Of a stretch of 64,000 bases of DNA, positions 12,339-23,300 are shown piece by piece. A program made the position numbers and the translations under genes. This DNA is from Aspidiotus rigidus. Lineage: Eukaryota; Arthropoda; Insecta; Hemiptera; Diaspididae. Numbering within the stretch: the first letter of the stretch is position 1; every line of letters begins with the position of its first letter. The notes beneath the pieces were generated by a model. The model was not told the DNA's origin, searched no databases, and saw only the letters and a program-made list of their open reading frames with translations. The stretch lies in contig JAVHKY010000008.1 of NCBI GenBank assembly GCA_035079385.1, forward strand, positions 5,626,001 through 5,690,000, written 5' to 3'.

Positions 12339-14255
12339 TTAATCAACTTCCTCCACAGTTGGGCCGTTGAAATTCTTTCCAGCTCCAGCCTCTCCTGCTT
12401 TGTCGGCTCCGGTTCCCTGACCATGCATTTTACTCATAATCGGGGAGCATACTCGCTGGATGTACTTCATTTTGTCGTCAATTTCTTCTTTTTCGGCCAG
12501 GGTGTTGCTATCCAACCAGCGTAAAACACTATCGCATTCTTGTTTGCACGAATTTTTCTCGGATTCGTACAATTTGTCGCCAGCTTCGTCTAGGGCTTGT
12601 TTCACGCTAAATACGTATCCTTCAAGTTGATTTCTGGCGGCGACTCTTTCTCGTTGCTTGTCATCCTCGGCTTTGTACATATCCGCTTCCCTAACCATTC
12701 TATCGATTTCATCTCGCGACAATCTTCCTTTGTCGTTTTTAATGACGATGTTCTTTGAACGACCAGTACTGCTTTCTTTCGCTTCGACGTTTAAAATACC
12801 ATTCGCATCGAGGTTAAAGGATACGTCAATTTTCGGCACACCTCTTGGCGCTGGTGGTATACCCGTGAGATCGAATTTGCCCAGATTATTATTGTCCTTC
12901 GTCATGGCACGTTCTCCTTCGAATACCTGAATCGTTACAGCAGGCTGATTGTCCGCATACGTAGTGAATGTCTGCGTCTGCTTACATGGAATACGGCTGT
13001 TACGTTCGATCAGTTTCGTCATCACTCCACCAGCAGTTTCAATACCAAGCGAGAGGGGGGCCACATCTACTAGTAATACGTCCTGAATAGCAGAGCTTGT
13101 ATCTCCACTCAAGATGGCAGCTTGGACAGCAGCTCCATAGGCGACAGCTTCATCGGGGTTGATGGACAGGTTCAAAGATTTGCCGCAGAAGAAATTCTGA
13201 AGTAGTTGTTGGATTTTTGGTATTCTCGTTGATCCACCAACCAATACCACATCATGGATGTCATTCTTGCTCATCTTGGCATCGTTCAAGGCTTTTTCTA
13301 CTGGCTGCATAGTAGATCGGAACAAGTCTGCACACAGTTCTTCGAAACGGGCGCGTGATATTTTCGTATAGAAGTCGATACCTGCATCCAAGGCATCTAT
13401 CTCGATACTTGCTTCCGTGCTAGAGGACAGAGTTCTCTTCGCTCGTTCGCAGGCTGTTCGCAATCGTCTTAGCGCCCTGTGATTCTTTGAAATATCACGA
13501 CGGTACTTGCGTTTGAATTCCTCGACGAGATGATTTACGAGACGATTGTCGAAATCTTCACCACCCAGATGCGTGTCACCGGCCGTAGCTTTTACTTCGA
13601 ATAACGAACCTTCGTCGATGGTGAGAATAGAGACGTCGAAGGTACCACCGCCCAAGTCGAATATCAAGACGTTACGTTCACCTTTCAGATTCTTATCCAA
13701 CCCGTAAGCGAGGGCAGCAGCGGTTGGCTCGTTGATGATTCGGAGAACATTTAAACCGGCGATCGCACCAGCATCCTTCGTAGCTTGACGTTGCGAATCG
13801 TTGAAATACGCCGGAACTGTGATTACTGCATCCGTGACTTTACTTCCCAAATATGCTTCGGCCGTTTCCTTCATCTTCGTCAACACCATCGAACTAACTT
13901 CCTCAGGAGCGAAGGTTTTAACAGCTCCTTTGAACTCGACCTGAATCTTAGGCTTACCGCAATCGCTGACGACGGTGAATGGCCAATGTTTCATATCTTG
14001 CTGGATTTTCGAGTCGTCGAATCGGCGTCCGATCAATCGTTTGGCATCGAAGACGGTGTTACGAGGATTCATGGCTACTTGATTCTTCGCAGCATCTCCG
14101 ATCAGGCGTTCGGTATCGGTAAAAGCAACATAACTCGGTGTGGTACGATTACCTTGGTCGTTCGCGATGATTTCTACTTTGCCATTCTGCCATACTCCGA
14201 CACACGAGTACGTCGTACCAAGATCAATTCCAATAGCGGGAGTTTTGTGCACCAT
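12339..14255 (-). CDS. Hsp70: Heat shock protein 70, cytosolic, intronless
   Basis: ATP-dependent chaperone that binds exposed hydrophobic segments of client proteins, with J-proteins and exchange factors. The 638-residue chain has the full family layout: nucleotide-binding domain with [14 protein letters not shown] near the N terminus, [14 protein letters not shown] and [13 protein letters not shown], the hydrophobic linker [10 protein letters not shown] region, the substrate-binding domain, an alpha-helical lid, and the C-terminal EEVD that docks TPR co-chaperones and marks the cytosolic class. The tail is short and lacks GGMP repeats. I place the start at the ATG at 14255 (MVHKTPAIG); the open frame extends two codons upstream only through a GTG. 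No introns, as is usual for stress-induced paralogs, and a TATA box with heat-shock elements lies just upstream. The reading frame is intact. Confidence 0.97.
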   Translation of the reverse strand: MVHKTPAIGIDLGTTYSCVGVWQNGKVEIIANDQGNRTTPSYVAFTDTERLIGDAAKNQVAMNPRNTVFDAKRLIGRRFDDSKIQQDMKHWPFTVVSDCGKPKIQVEFKGAVKTFAPEEVSSMVLTKMKETAEAYLGSKVTDAVITVPAYFNDSQRQATKDAGAIAGLNVLRIINEPTAAALAYGLDKNLKGERNVLIFDLGGGTFDVSILTIDEGSLFEVKATAGDTHLGGEDFDNRLVNHLVEEFKRKYRRDISKNHRALRRLRTACERAKRTLSSSTEASIEIDALDAGIDFYTKISRARFEELCADLFRSTMQPVEKALNDAKMSKNDIHDVVLVGGSTRIPKIQQLLQNFFCGKSLNLSINPDEAVAYGAAVQAAILSGDTSSAIQDVLLVDVAPLSLGIETAGGVMTKLIERNSRIPCKQTQTFTTYADNQPAVTIQVFEGERAMTKDNNNLGKFDLTGIPPAPRGVPKIDVSFNLDANGILNVEAKESSTGRSKNIVIKNDKGRLSRDEIDRMVREADMYKAEDDKQRERVAARNQLEGYVFSVKQALDEAGDKLYESEKNSCKQECDSVLRWLDSNTLAEKEEIDDKMKYIQRVCSPIMSKMHGQGTGADKAGEAGAGKNFNGPTVEEVD

Positions 14256-14408
14256 ATTCACTTAAAAAACACTTCACAAAAATACAACACTTCACAAATA
14301 ATAATTTCGTAAATAAGAGAAAAGCGTAAGAGCTTTAAAGAGCGTTTGAAAAACGTTATTCGCGTTTCGTATCAAATGATTCAATGCCGATACGCGCGAG
14401 CTGCGCGG

Positions 14409-14416
14409 TTTATATA
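14409..14416 (-). promoter_or_regulatory. TATA box of Hsp70
   Basis: TATATAAA on the minus strand, about 155 nt upstream of the ATG. It implies a 5' UTR of roughly 120-130 nt, typical for an insect Hsp70. Confidence 0.75.
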
Positions 14417-14433
14417 CTAGTTTCCGTCGCTCT

Positions 14434-14468
14434 AGAAATTTCGTGGTCTTTCCATAATTTTCTCGAAC
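14434..14468. promoter_or_regulatory. Heat-shock element, proximal
   Basis: Reading + strand pentamers in register from 14434: aGAAa, tTTCg, tggtc, tTTCc, ataat, tTTCt, cGAAc. Five of seven match the nGAAn/nTTCn unit bound by HSF trimers. The block sits about 20 bp beyond the TATA box. Confidence 0.7.
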
Positions 14469-14506
14469 AGTGATAGCGTCGTTTGTTGTTGTTTACGTTT
14501 CGTACT

Positions 14507-14526
14507 AGAAACTTCTAGAGAATTCT
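14507..14526. promoter_or_regulatory. Heat-shock element, distal
   Basis: Four contiguous pentamers, aGAAa cTTCt aGAga aTTCt, three perfect and one with a single mismatch. It is the best HSF site in the promoter, about 90 bp upstream of the TATA box. Confidence 0.78.
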
Positions 14527-14529
14527 CTC

Positions 14530-17500
14530 AGGAGCGCTGCGCGCAGCTGGTAGTGGTAACGAAAAGTATCGACCTCAGTATTATCGAATATCGATAGCTC
14601 GTTGGCTCATTTATATTTTATAGTAGGTTTTGAAGGTGTGTGGAGCGCTGTGGTGCAGCGTTCTCTGGCGTTGGTGAATGAAGGTATACAAAAATAATAA
14701 TTATCTGAAACGAAAACCAACATCGATTTGAAAGTTATTCAAACGGAGGATCCAACCTGAAGGATGTTCGTCATTTTATTCACAATATTTTCAATAAAAA
14801 AATATTCAAATTTTACGGCTCTACCATCCACAAATTAAAAAAAAAAAAAAACCAACACCTGACGTTTCGTAGGCTTCGTCCTACATCACCAGAGGACAAA
14901 TTTTGATTTCAAGGCGGTAAAGCCGTAGAATTCGAATGAATTTTTAATATTAATTAGGTTAAGTCGGTAACAGAACACAGATAATTATAATGATTATTTT
15001 TGGACGCATATTATATTACGAAAGGTTGTTTTTTTTTTTCTCCCGAGTATAGGAACTAAACTGAGGATGACCTATGTATAATAATGAGAGAGCGTCTTCG
15101 TTTGGAAAAGAAAATAATATGTAACATCAACTAGCTCAATCATTGATCTAACTTTTCAAAAACTAACTCATCCCTATTAATTAAAGTATTAGCTATATTT
15201 CTTTGTCAAGTGGACCGTTCATCGAAATACTGCAATTATCTGTTCACTTATCATTCATTATTCTCCAGAACGCGAAAGGAAGAAAATAATTTTATATCCT
15301 ATTCTTACTTACACAGAAATGTGTACCGTTTCTGAGGTAGGATGAGAGTGACTGATTGACAGAAACTGTATGACAATATTGAAACTCTGCTGAGACAGTA
15401 TCCTTGTTCATTATATACGGAGAAAAGTAGTGAAATATTTCAGATTTTCATTTTATAACCGAATTAATAATACCTATTGTGATACTGACTACAAAAATAT
15501 GAGTTGAAGAAGGAATTTTCAACGACCTGATTTAGGAAGTACCTACTTTATTGACTGAGAACGTCACGATAAAGAAACTACGAATAAAAAGAAAAATCCT
15601 ACGCGTTTCGAAGAAAACGCATTCTTCATCATCGGGGTCGAAAATGAATATATACCGGTACCAAGACGTTCGGATATATTGGTCAATATATAAAATGAGC
15701 AACAAGGTACAAACAAGACAATTTTGGAAAAGAAGGGAATCATATTCATGATATAATCTAGAGATAAAAGGTGAATAAGAATTATTAACCTTAGTTTTAA
15801 AGTTAAATGCAAATACATTTCTTGTTCTTCATAATTTCAGTAGTTTTCTCTAAGCCTTCTTTTTTTGTCATTCAATTAAAAACTTGAAATAGAGGCGCAT
15901 TAGCAAAGTCAGAAGTGTGACCTTTGTAGATAGCGTGGAGCAGTTTTTTTATAACATCATATTTGTGTTGTTTCGTTCTTATAAATAACTATAGTAATTG
16001 TTTAGTTTCTCCTGCATAGTCGTGGCCGTTACAGTCTTTACATCTAATATAGTATACGAGTCCAGAACATTGCTCGTTAGGCGTGCTGGGTCTTTTAATT
16101 TAGGTACTAAAAAATTTCTTATTGAGATTAAATGAACTATACGTGATACAAATAACATTAGGGTCTAGATTACTCAGATACTTTTTAATAATTAAGTTTA
16201 ATATTGGGAGTACCAATGTAAGGTATTAGAAAGAAGTATTTTTTCTCAAGATTCGTTACGTTGCGGTCTTCCTAAACTGCATAAAGTCAGTGTACCCCTC
16301 CGTATCTTATAGGTAGTTTCCTTTCACTAATCTCTCAACTTACAACTTATCCAAATTCCTTATTGCTAGGATATTACCATTCGTGTTTGATACTAATTTG
16401 AACATCCAAACGTCTTACCAGTTTATTATTAGGTATTGATTTTGATGAAAATGATACCATGGTATCCTCTGACGCGGGGTTGTAATTAAAATATTTTTCC
16501 TGGAAAAATAGATTAAATGATTTTACTTTATAAATTTCATTTTTTCATTTTACTAAATTCATCCTTTCAATTCGTCATCTAGATGTATTGTACAACTAGT
16601 ATCAATTTTTAATCCATGAATAAAGAACAAAAAAATCTTCGTAGCTAGCTCATTAGGTAAATGCGATACTGAACGTTATGAGTGGGTACTATTCTAAAAT
16701 TAGATAATGGTTTCTTTATGGACTTGCGTTAATAATTTGAACTCGATGCTGTCGATTGGTTTTTGAACATCTCTTTGGTGCTCATGGTCTTGTTTAAATA
16801 ATAAAAAAAAATAACCTGGTTATGACTATAATAAAGAATACGATCTTTCTTATTTGGTTATGCTGTAAATTTTTCCCTCTCCCGAAATTTGACCGAGGCT
16901 GCTAAGAGAGCGAAATTATTTTAGCTCTTCCCATATAATTATAAACAAACGTCAATTATTAGTGGAAAAAAAAATCGAGTCTATGAAATTTGTCCGAGCG
17001 AAAATTGACCGACAGAAAATTGTGATTATTGCTAAAAAATGAACGTACGAGATTTGAACGTAGCGAAATTTAGATTTTGCAAAATTTAATCGTGCGAAAT
17101 TTGAATATTACAAATTTTTTTGAGTGTTAGAAAAAATATAAAGTCTGGAATTTTTTTTTTTTTTTTTTTTTTTTTTACGAGCAATGCAGCTGCGCTAAGG
17201 GCTATTTGCTCGGCAGATAGTTCTGCTTTTACATAAACTTAGTATTTAATAAAGTAGAAAGGAAGGAAAGTTGAAAACAAAATACATGTAAAAGAATTGA
17301 GATGAAATAAAAATATAAAGGAAAACAAAAATTTTTTTTTTTTTTTTTTCTTTTTTTGGCGTCATTGTTTGGAGTTATTTGAAAGGTTCTAAATTAGAAA
17401 AGATTCTATAATGTATAGATATTAATAAGCGAGATTGTGAGCGATACCCCTTAGATAAGTTGAGAAGTAGTCGTCTCCACTCACTTTCGACGTCCTCCTC

Positions 17501-17748
17501 CTCTCCATAAAAAAAAAATCGTGTGAATAATTTGACCTTGCCTGAGATGACAAATAATTTCGTTAAGTACAAAAGCAATGATTCAACAAAACGCATCACT
17601 CATATTTTATGGTGGTATTATCACCATCCTCCTTCCTGTATATACTTGTGATAAAATTACAGTAGTTAATACACACGAGTATATCATTCAGTAACAAAAA
17701 CTTTCTCTATCATGTTCAAGCTTAGCGCAGCTGCATTGCTCGTTAAAT

Positions 17749-17780
<32 letters not shown>

Positions 17781-20310
17781 TGGGTTTATTCGAGCTTATC
17801 GAGAGTACAATTATTACGAATGACACAACGTTCAATTTTTTTTATGCTGTAAAATTTCGTTATTGACTAATTTCTCAAACGCCTTTTTTCGCACTAGATA
17901 ATTTTCATGTGGACAACTTTTGTCATCGCTTAATTTCTCAAGTTACTTTTTTCTGTTGGTCAATTTTCGGTCGGACAAATTTCCTGACACCAAAAACTCA
18001 ACTTTTAATTAAAGATTGTTTATTCTCTCTGACCTCTGTAACCTTATCGTCATGTCGAGGCATCACACAATTACTCATACTTTTACTATTAGTTTGATAT
18101 TAAGATTACCAGTACCTACTCATGTACACTCATTTGTATCAGCTATTCTACACTCTATAATTACATAAAAATAATTTCTTCAGATTAAGCTCATCCCGCA
18201 ATATTTTCAGGAAATATAATTGGTAAAATATTCCCTAAACTCTGTACGAAAATCTGGGTAGGACCGTGGATATGTCTCTCCTTCTAGCTTTATCAGTAAT
18301 TAGCGTAGTATACAGGATATAGATGTAGGTCATAAAAAATATGTCTCAGGGAACGGATTTGTATTCGTGAAAAATCGTAAAATATTCGAGTAATGTATCC
18401 AACTTTCTTCATCAAAATACTTATTCGAAGATATTCATTTTTAAGGTCGGTACACCTAAATATTTATCAAATTAATATTCGAACATCAACATGTGTGTCA
18501 TTTTGCAGAGTTTTTAAAACTTTCTTAATGTAATGTGAATTCTCGCGCGTTCCGTCTTACAATTCATAATTTTTATACTTCAGCAGAGTCACCAAACGCA
18601 TACTGAAATTCAGAAATCATCAAAAGATGTAAGAAAGTGGAGAAAAGTTAGTGGAAAAGTTGAAATATCTATTCAATATTAACGAAATATTCATTGAATA
18701 TTAATTTTCTTATTTTTCTCACTGATGATGGTTTCTTAACCGAAAGCGCTTTCTATCAATTTTCATTTCGCGGTATTTTGCATTTTTTAGTTTCACTCAT
18801 TAGAGTACAGGTATCCCTTTTTCACTATGAATAGCCGTACGTAATTTAGAAGATCATATTATTTCGATTAATTATTCAAGATTAAATTGTGGGCTCATTT
18901 CAAAGTTCACGATTTGAAACGAAAAACGATATTATATATTATCAGCAATTCCTAGGACCAATAGAAAAAATATTCATATGAACATTAAGCTATCTGAGCT
19001 GAAACTGAATGCTTATAGGTACGTCTAACATACCTAATTTGTTTTAATATTTATTCAACGCAGAAGAGAAATATCTTCTGCGTTTATATGGTATTTTTGT
19101 TCTCTAATTTTATCTTAATCCATTCTTTTACGTAAAAGCGTAAGTAGGTATTTTTTAACATGAGATGAAGCAAAAGAGCTTTCCCGTACATTATATTCAT
19201 TTTATTTAGATTCCGACGCGACATTCAGAAGGAAAACTAAATTAATATTCAAAATAGGGAACTCGGTTCTAAGTCAAATATCTGTATCGCTTTTTTTTTT
19301 CTTTTTTTTTTTTTCTTTTTTTTCTTTTTAAGGCTTGGTGAATAATTTACCGATAAATTTAAACTAATTAGGATGAATAAAGGGTAAGAAAGACTCCCCT
19401 ATTCTACTTTGTAATCTAATTTTATCTTTTACATGATTTCCTCGACTATCTAGTACTGCGTCTCAGGAAGAAGATGCAATGTATCTCTCCTCTAATCAAA
19501 CGAAGTTCAGCGAATTTTCAGTCATCAAGCACAGTTTCCAAATTGTCGCCCCTATTCGCACGGTAGCGACCAATGTATTTACGGATAAAAAATTCAAAGG
19601 CGAGAATTATCCCTTCCTATATCTCAGACCGATATACCCGTATCTTCTCGGTGCAGGGTGGATCATCGTGAGAAGCGAAAATTCGATAATCGTCACTGGG
19701 TTAGTTTTGGCTAGTATGTAGGTACCTATGTAGGGAAAAAGGAGAGGAAAATACACAAAATGTATAACGCGTGTACGTCATACACGTAGTTACGTAAAAC
19801 GTGAACTTCGTAAGGTTAGAATGAACTTTGCACCCTCTCGTGCTCCCTTGTCTCGTCATCGTATCAGATGGCTTTGCATGGCTTTGCACTACCACTTACA
19901 AACCAGAGACGTATACATTCGCAGAAGTTATATTGCGTCACTCTGACATCCGACTTGTCTTCCCTTCCTCTTCTTTCGGTATTGCGTTTTCGTGAACTTG
20001 CGTTCACTCTGTACATAATGTACACAGTCGCATCACTTCTCCATACCTACCTTATTTTGTTAATGTATATTTAGTTATATTTTTTGTTCGTTCGTAATTA
20101 CGGAAAACTTGTTTATCAATATGTAAATGTTGTTTCATTATCGATACGAAAACACTCGAGCGTGGAACGATGATTCATGCGAGAGATGAGATACCGGTGA
20201 TACGCGATCGAAATTCTTACCGTAAAAACATTGATATGTGATGTGATGAGTTATTCTAGTTCTTTTTCTTTGTGTCTTGTGCGTAGGATACCCCGCTACT
20301 GAACAGAAAT
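14530..20310. other. Intergenic spacer upstream of Hsp70 and the stomatin gene
   Basis: About 5.8 kb between the divergently transcribed Hsp70 and stomatin genes. It contains the foldback element at 16985-17983 and several T-rich tracts (for example 19291-19329). Short open frames show no domain or conserved wording. Promoter elements for the first stomatin exon should lie near 20.1-20.3 kb, but I cannot name a clear core motif. Confidence 0.5.
16985..17983. mobile_element. Foldback-like element with nested inverted repeats
   Basis: Outer arms 16985-17019 and 17949-17983 are inverted repeats of 35 bp with two mismatches (GAAATTTGTCCGA...). Inner arms 17177-17199 and 17721-17743 are a perfect 23-bp inverted repeat starting ACGAGCAATGCAGC, bordered outside by T26 (17151-17176) on the left and an A-rich run (to 17776) on the right. 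Between outer and inner arms are degenerate CGAAATTTGA-like short repeats. The interior, about 520 bp, has no coding signal. Confidence 0.65.
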
Positions 20311-20392
20311 ATGAACAGGATGGATACTATGGAAGCTCAAGCAGCGGCTGGAAGTAGAGAACGAGCTTTTCAGAACAAGTATTCGGACAGCG
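20311..20392 (+). CDS. Stomatin alternative first coding exon a
   Basis: ATG at 20311 opens 27 codons ([20 protein letters not shown]...) ending with one base, G, before GTGAGT. With the CC that opens 45519 it makes GCC (Ala), so the frame continues into [10 protein letters not shown]. The N-terminal segment is cytosolic and hydrophilic. GCGTAG at 20281-20286 could be an acceptor for an upstream non-coding exon. Confidence 0.75.
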
Positions 20393-23300
20393 GTGAGTAT
20401 TATGGTGCTTACTCGACATCTAAGCTCGTTGCTTTATTAGAATAGGTACCATAATGTGTCTTCGAATCGAGTGAGCTGCACTTGATAGAAGTTATCCAAG
20501 TTATGTACGTATATATCTAGAGAATTGGTAGTATACAATGGGAGAGATAGTACTGATTTTGCGAATCGATACTCTATATATTATCGTAGTCTATACTGTG
20601 CGATAATAATTTATGACGATGAAGCAGTGAAGAGGGTTCAGAATGTTGAATGGACGAGAATTGTATTTCTGCTTAAGATTACGAGTTATTTCTGTTCCAG
20701 CGTTGTAGCACGATCGCTGTTCGTTTAATGTTTATTGCGTTTTGCTCTTACTCTGTCTCACTCTCTCTTCTCTCTCTGTCTCTGTCTCTCTCCATCTCTT
20801 TGTTGCACGTTGCGGCGTAACACGTGTTCTCCAACTTGTGTAATTTAAATTGTTCGAGTTAATGTTTACCCAACGGTGGTGGTGTGTTTAGTCTGGTTAT
20901 CTGGTTATTCAATATTCCTCTCGTTTGGTCGTGTTCTGTCAAAGTCCTGTATTAGTGGTACTCTAATATTTTAAAGACCTTTGGTCATATACTATGATGA
21001 CGGACGTGGAACATGAGGAGATTTTAAATCGCTATCCGGGTATGTAATCGATCCTTTCACAATTACCTATTTTTATTTAAAAATGCAAGAAGTTAGGGTT
21101 GGCGTATATAGACAGCTACGTGCGAAGCTAGTGTTCGTTTTTGAGACGGAATCGGAACTACGAATGAGAGACGGAAGAACGTTTGTGAATGAATTTCAGT
21201 CCGTCGAGGCGCCGACCAAATCGATTTTTAGCACCCCTTAATGTGAAATTCTTCGCGCTAAACCGTCGCTATGAGGAAATCGCGAGGCTATATTTACCGC
21301 TGGAAATGATTCTTTTTATACGTATTGATAATGACCTCACCTTTACGAAAGGTTTATTCAGGTTTCGTCATCTTACTCATAATCTCGGGTAAAAAGAGTA
21401 ATACCGCCTGTTTAAACTAAAATTCTAGGCTGCAATACTCTGGTATTTACGGGTATCGTGAGCGATAGAACTTCCACTAGTAGATCGGGAGCTCACTGCA
21501 AATTTTTCAATTGGAGGGATCTAAAATTACCGTACACTTATTTTCCGAGTATTTTGTATATGACATCCTTGAAGTCTGGCAGCGCTAAGTGGCCGGAGAC
21601 GGAAATGGCGTTAGCCACAAGTGGCCAAAAATTGTTAGATATTTAATCGGAAAGATCTATGGCTGAAATTTGGGTCAGATTGTAGTATAAGACATACGCT
21701 TTAGGAATCAATAAGTCCGGCAGACCTGACATGACAGGCTGAATTCATGGTGCCAGCCGAGGATAAAGAGCAAAATTTCCTGCAGTGGGGAGAAATTATA
21801 ATAAGAGGCGAAAGGTATCAAAACTACGGCTGTATATGAGAGAAAAATGAAAAGAACTTCAATTCGCTTCATTCAGAAGTTATTCCAAATTTTTCATTTT
21901 TGTCTCATATACGGCCATAGTTTTGATACCTCTTTTAATTTCGGCAGAAATACCATTGTTGGCGATCCTGGCCGATGTCCCACTTCTAAAGTCCGTTTCA
22001 TGAAAGAACCGCCTTAGTAGCTGACAACAATGTCCTTCATCAGTAACGTGTTTTCGTTCTTTTTTTTTTTTTTCAAATAACGCACATGCATTGTTGCAAC
22101 AACATATGACAATTTTGTTGCGGGATGCATAAAAATTTTTTGACATTCTTTCACGAAACGGAGTTTAAATACTCAATAAATGTGACCGGCACAAATAGTG
22201 TGATGCAGCTAGCCAAAAACGAAATCCGAAAGCCAATAAATAGCGGTATTTTCAACAAAAAACTGGAAACCGAAAGCTAGTTACCTATCTTTTTCCTACA
22301 ATATCAGAAAGCGAAACAAAAGCTATATTTTTCAAGGTTATAACTTTGAGCCTAAAGCTTAAGTCGAATCTTTCAGCTGCAATAAACTGGGGACAACAGC
22401 AGGGGTGAGGACCATTATTTTTTGTAATGGTTCTTCTCGGTTCTGTTAGGCCACATTTCAGGATCCGGTTCTTTATGGTTCGGATTCTTGGCCTAGATCC
22501 CAAGATCCGGTTCTTTTCGGTTCCAGTTCTTGGGTCAGATTTCAGGATCCCCTGTTCTTCTTAGTTTTGGTTAATGAGCCAGATTTCATAATCCGATCCA
22601 TAACGGTTCTGGAACCGGTTCCTGTTTCGGTTCTCGGTTCCGGTTCTCACCCCTGGACAACAGAAACCCGGCTCAGTATTTTTCGATAGGCGACAAAATT
22701 TGGAGTTCCAAATATTGGCAACCCTACATAGTAAAAAGGTGATCATGTACAATTTAGCAATAAACTACAACAAAATTCAATTTTGTTTCAGTCAATTGAA
22801 ATTATGCTTTCAAAAAGTTCGCCCTCGAATTTCTTGGAATAGCTCTGAGAAATTGACTTCAATCAATTCAGACTGAAAAAACTTAGTACTGACCATTTTT
22901 CCCGTATTGGAGAGTACAGGTTTTTCCATTAAAAGTGCACGTCATAATCATCCTTTTATTTTTTCCCTCTTGTACCTGCATAGCTGATTTTGTAGCTCTC
23001 TCTAGCTATAGACCGGGAGTTCACTGCAATTTTCTCAATTGGAGGGATCTAAAATACACTTATTTTCCGAGTATTTTGTATGAGAAATGACATCCTTGAA
23101 GTCTGGCAAGGCTAAGTGGCCGGAGACGGAAATGGTGTTAGCCACAAGTGGCCAAAAAGTGTTAGATATTCAATTGGAAAGATGTATGGCTGAAATTTGG
23201 GTCAGGTCGTAGTATAAGATATACACTTTAAGAATCAATAAGTCTGGCAGACCTGGCAGACCGAGTTCATGGTGCCAGCCGAGGATAAAGAGCAAAATTT

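Noticed and set aside
14256..14261. Two-codon N-terminal extension of Hsp70 from a GTG
   Set aside because: The codon at 14261 is GTG; the first ATG is at 14255 and gives the canonical short N terminus before AIGIDLGTT.
12309..14312. Plus-strand open frames over Hsp70 (12309-12524, 12658-12930, 13785-14312)
   Set aside because: They are antisense shadows of the conserved Hsp70 frame and have no independent coding signal.
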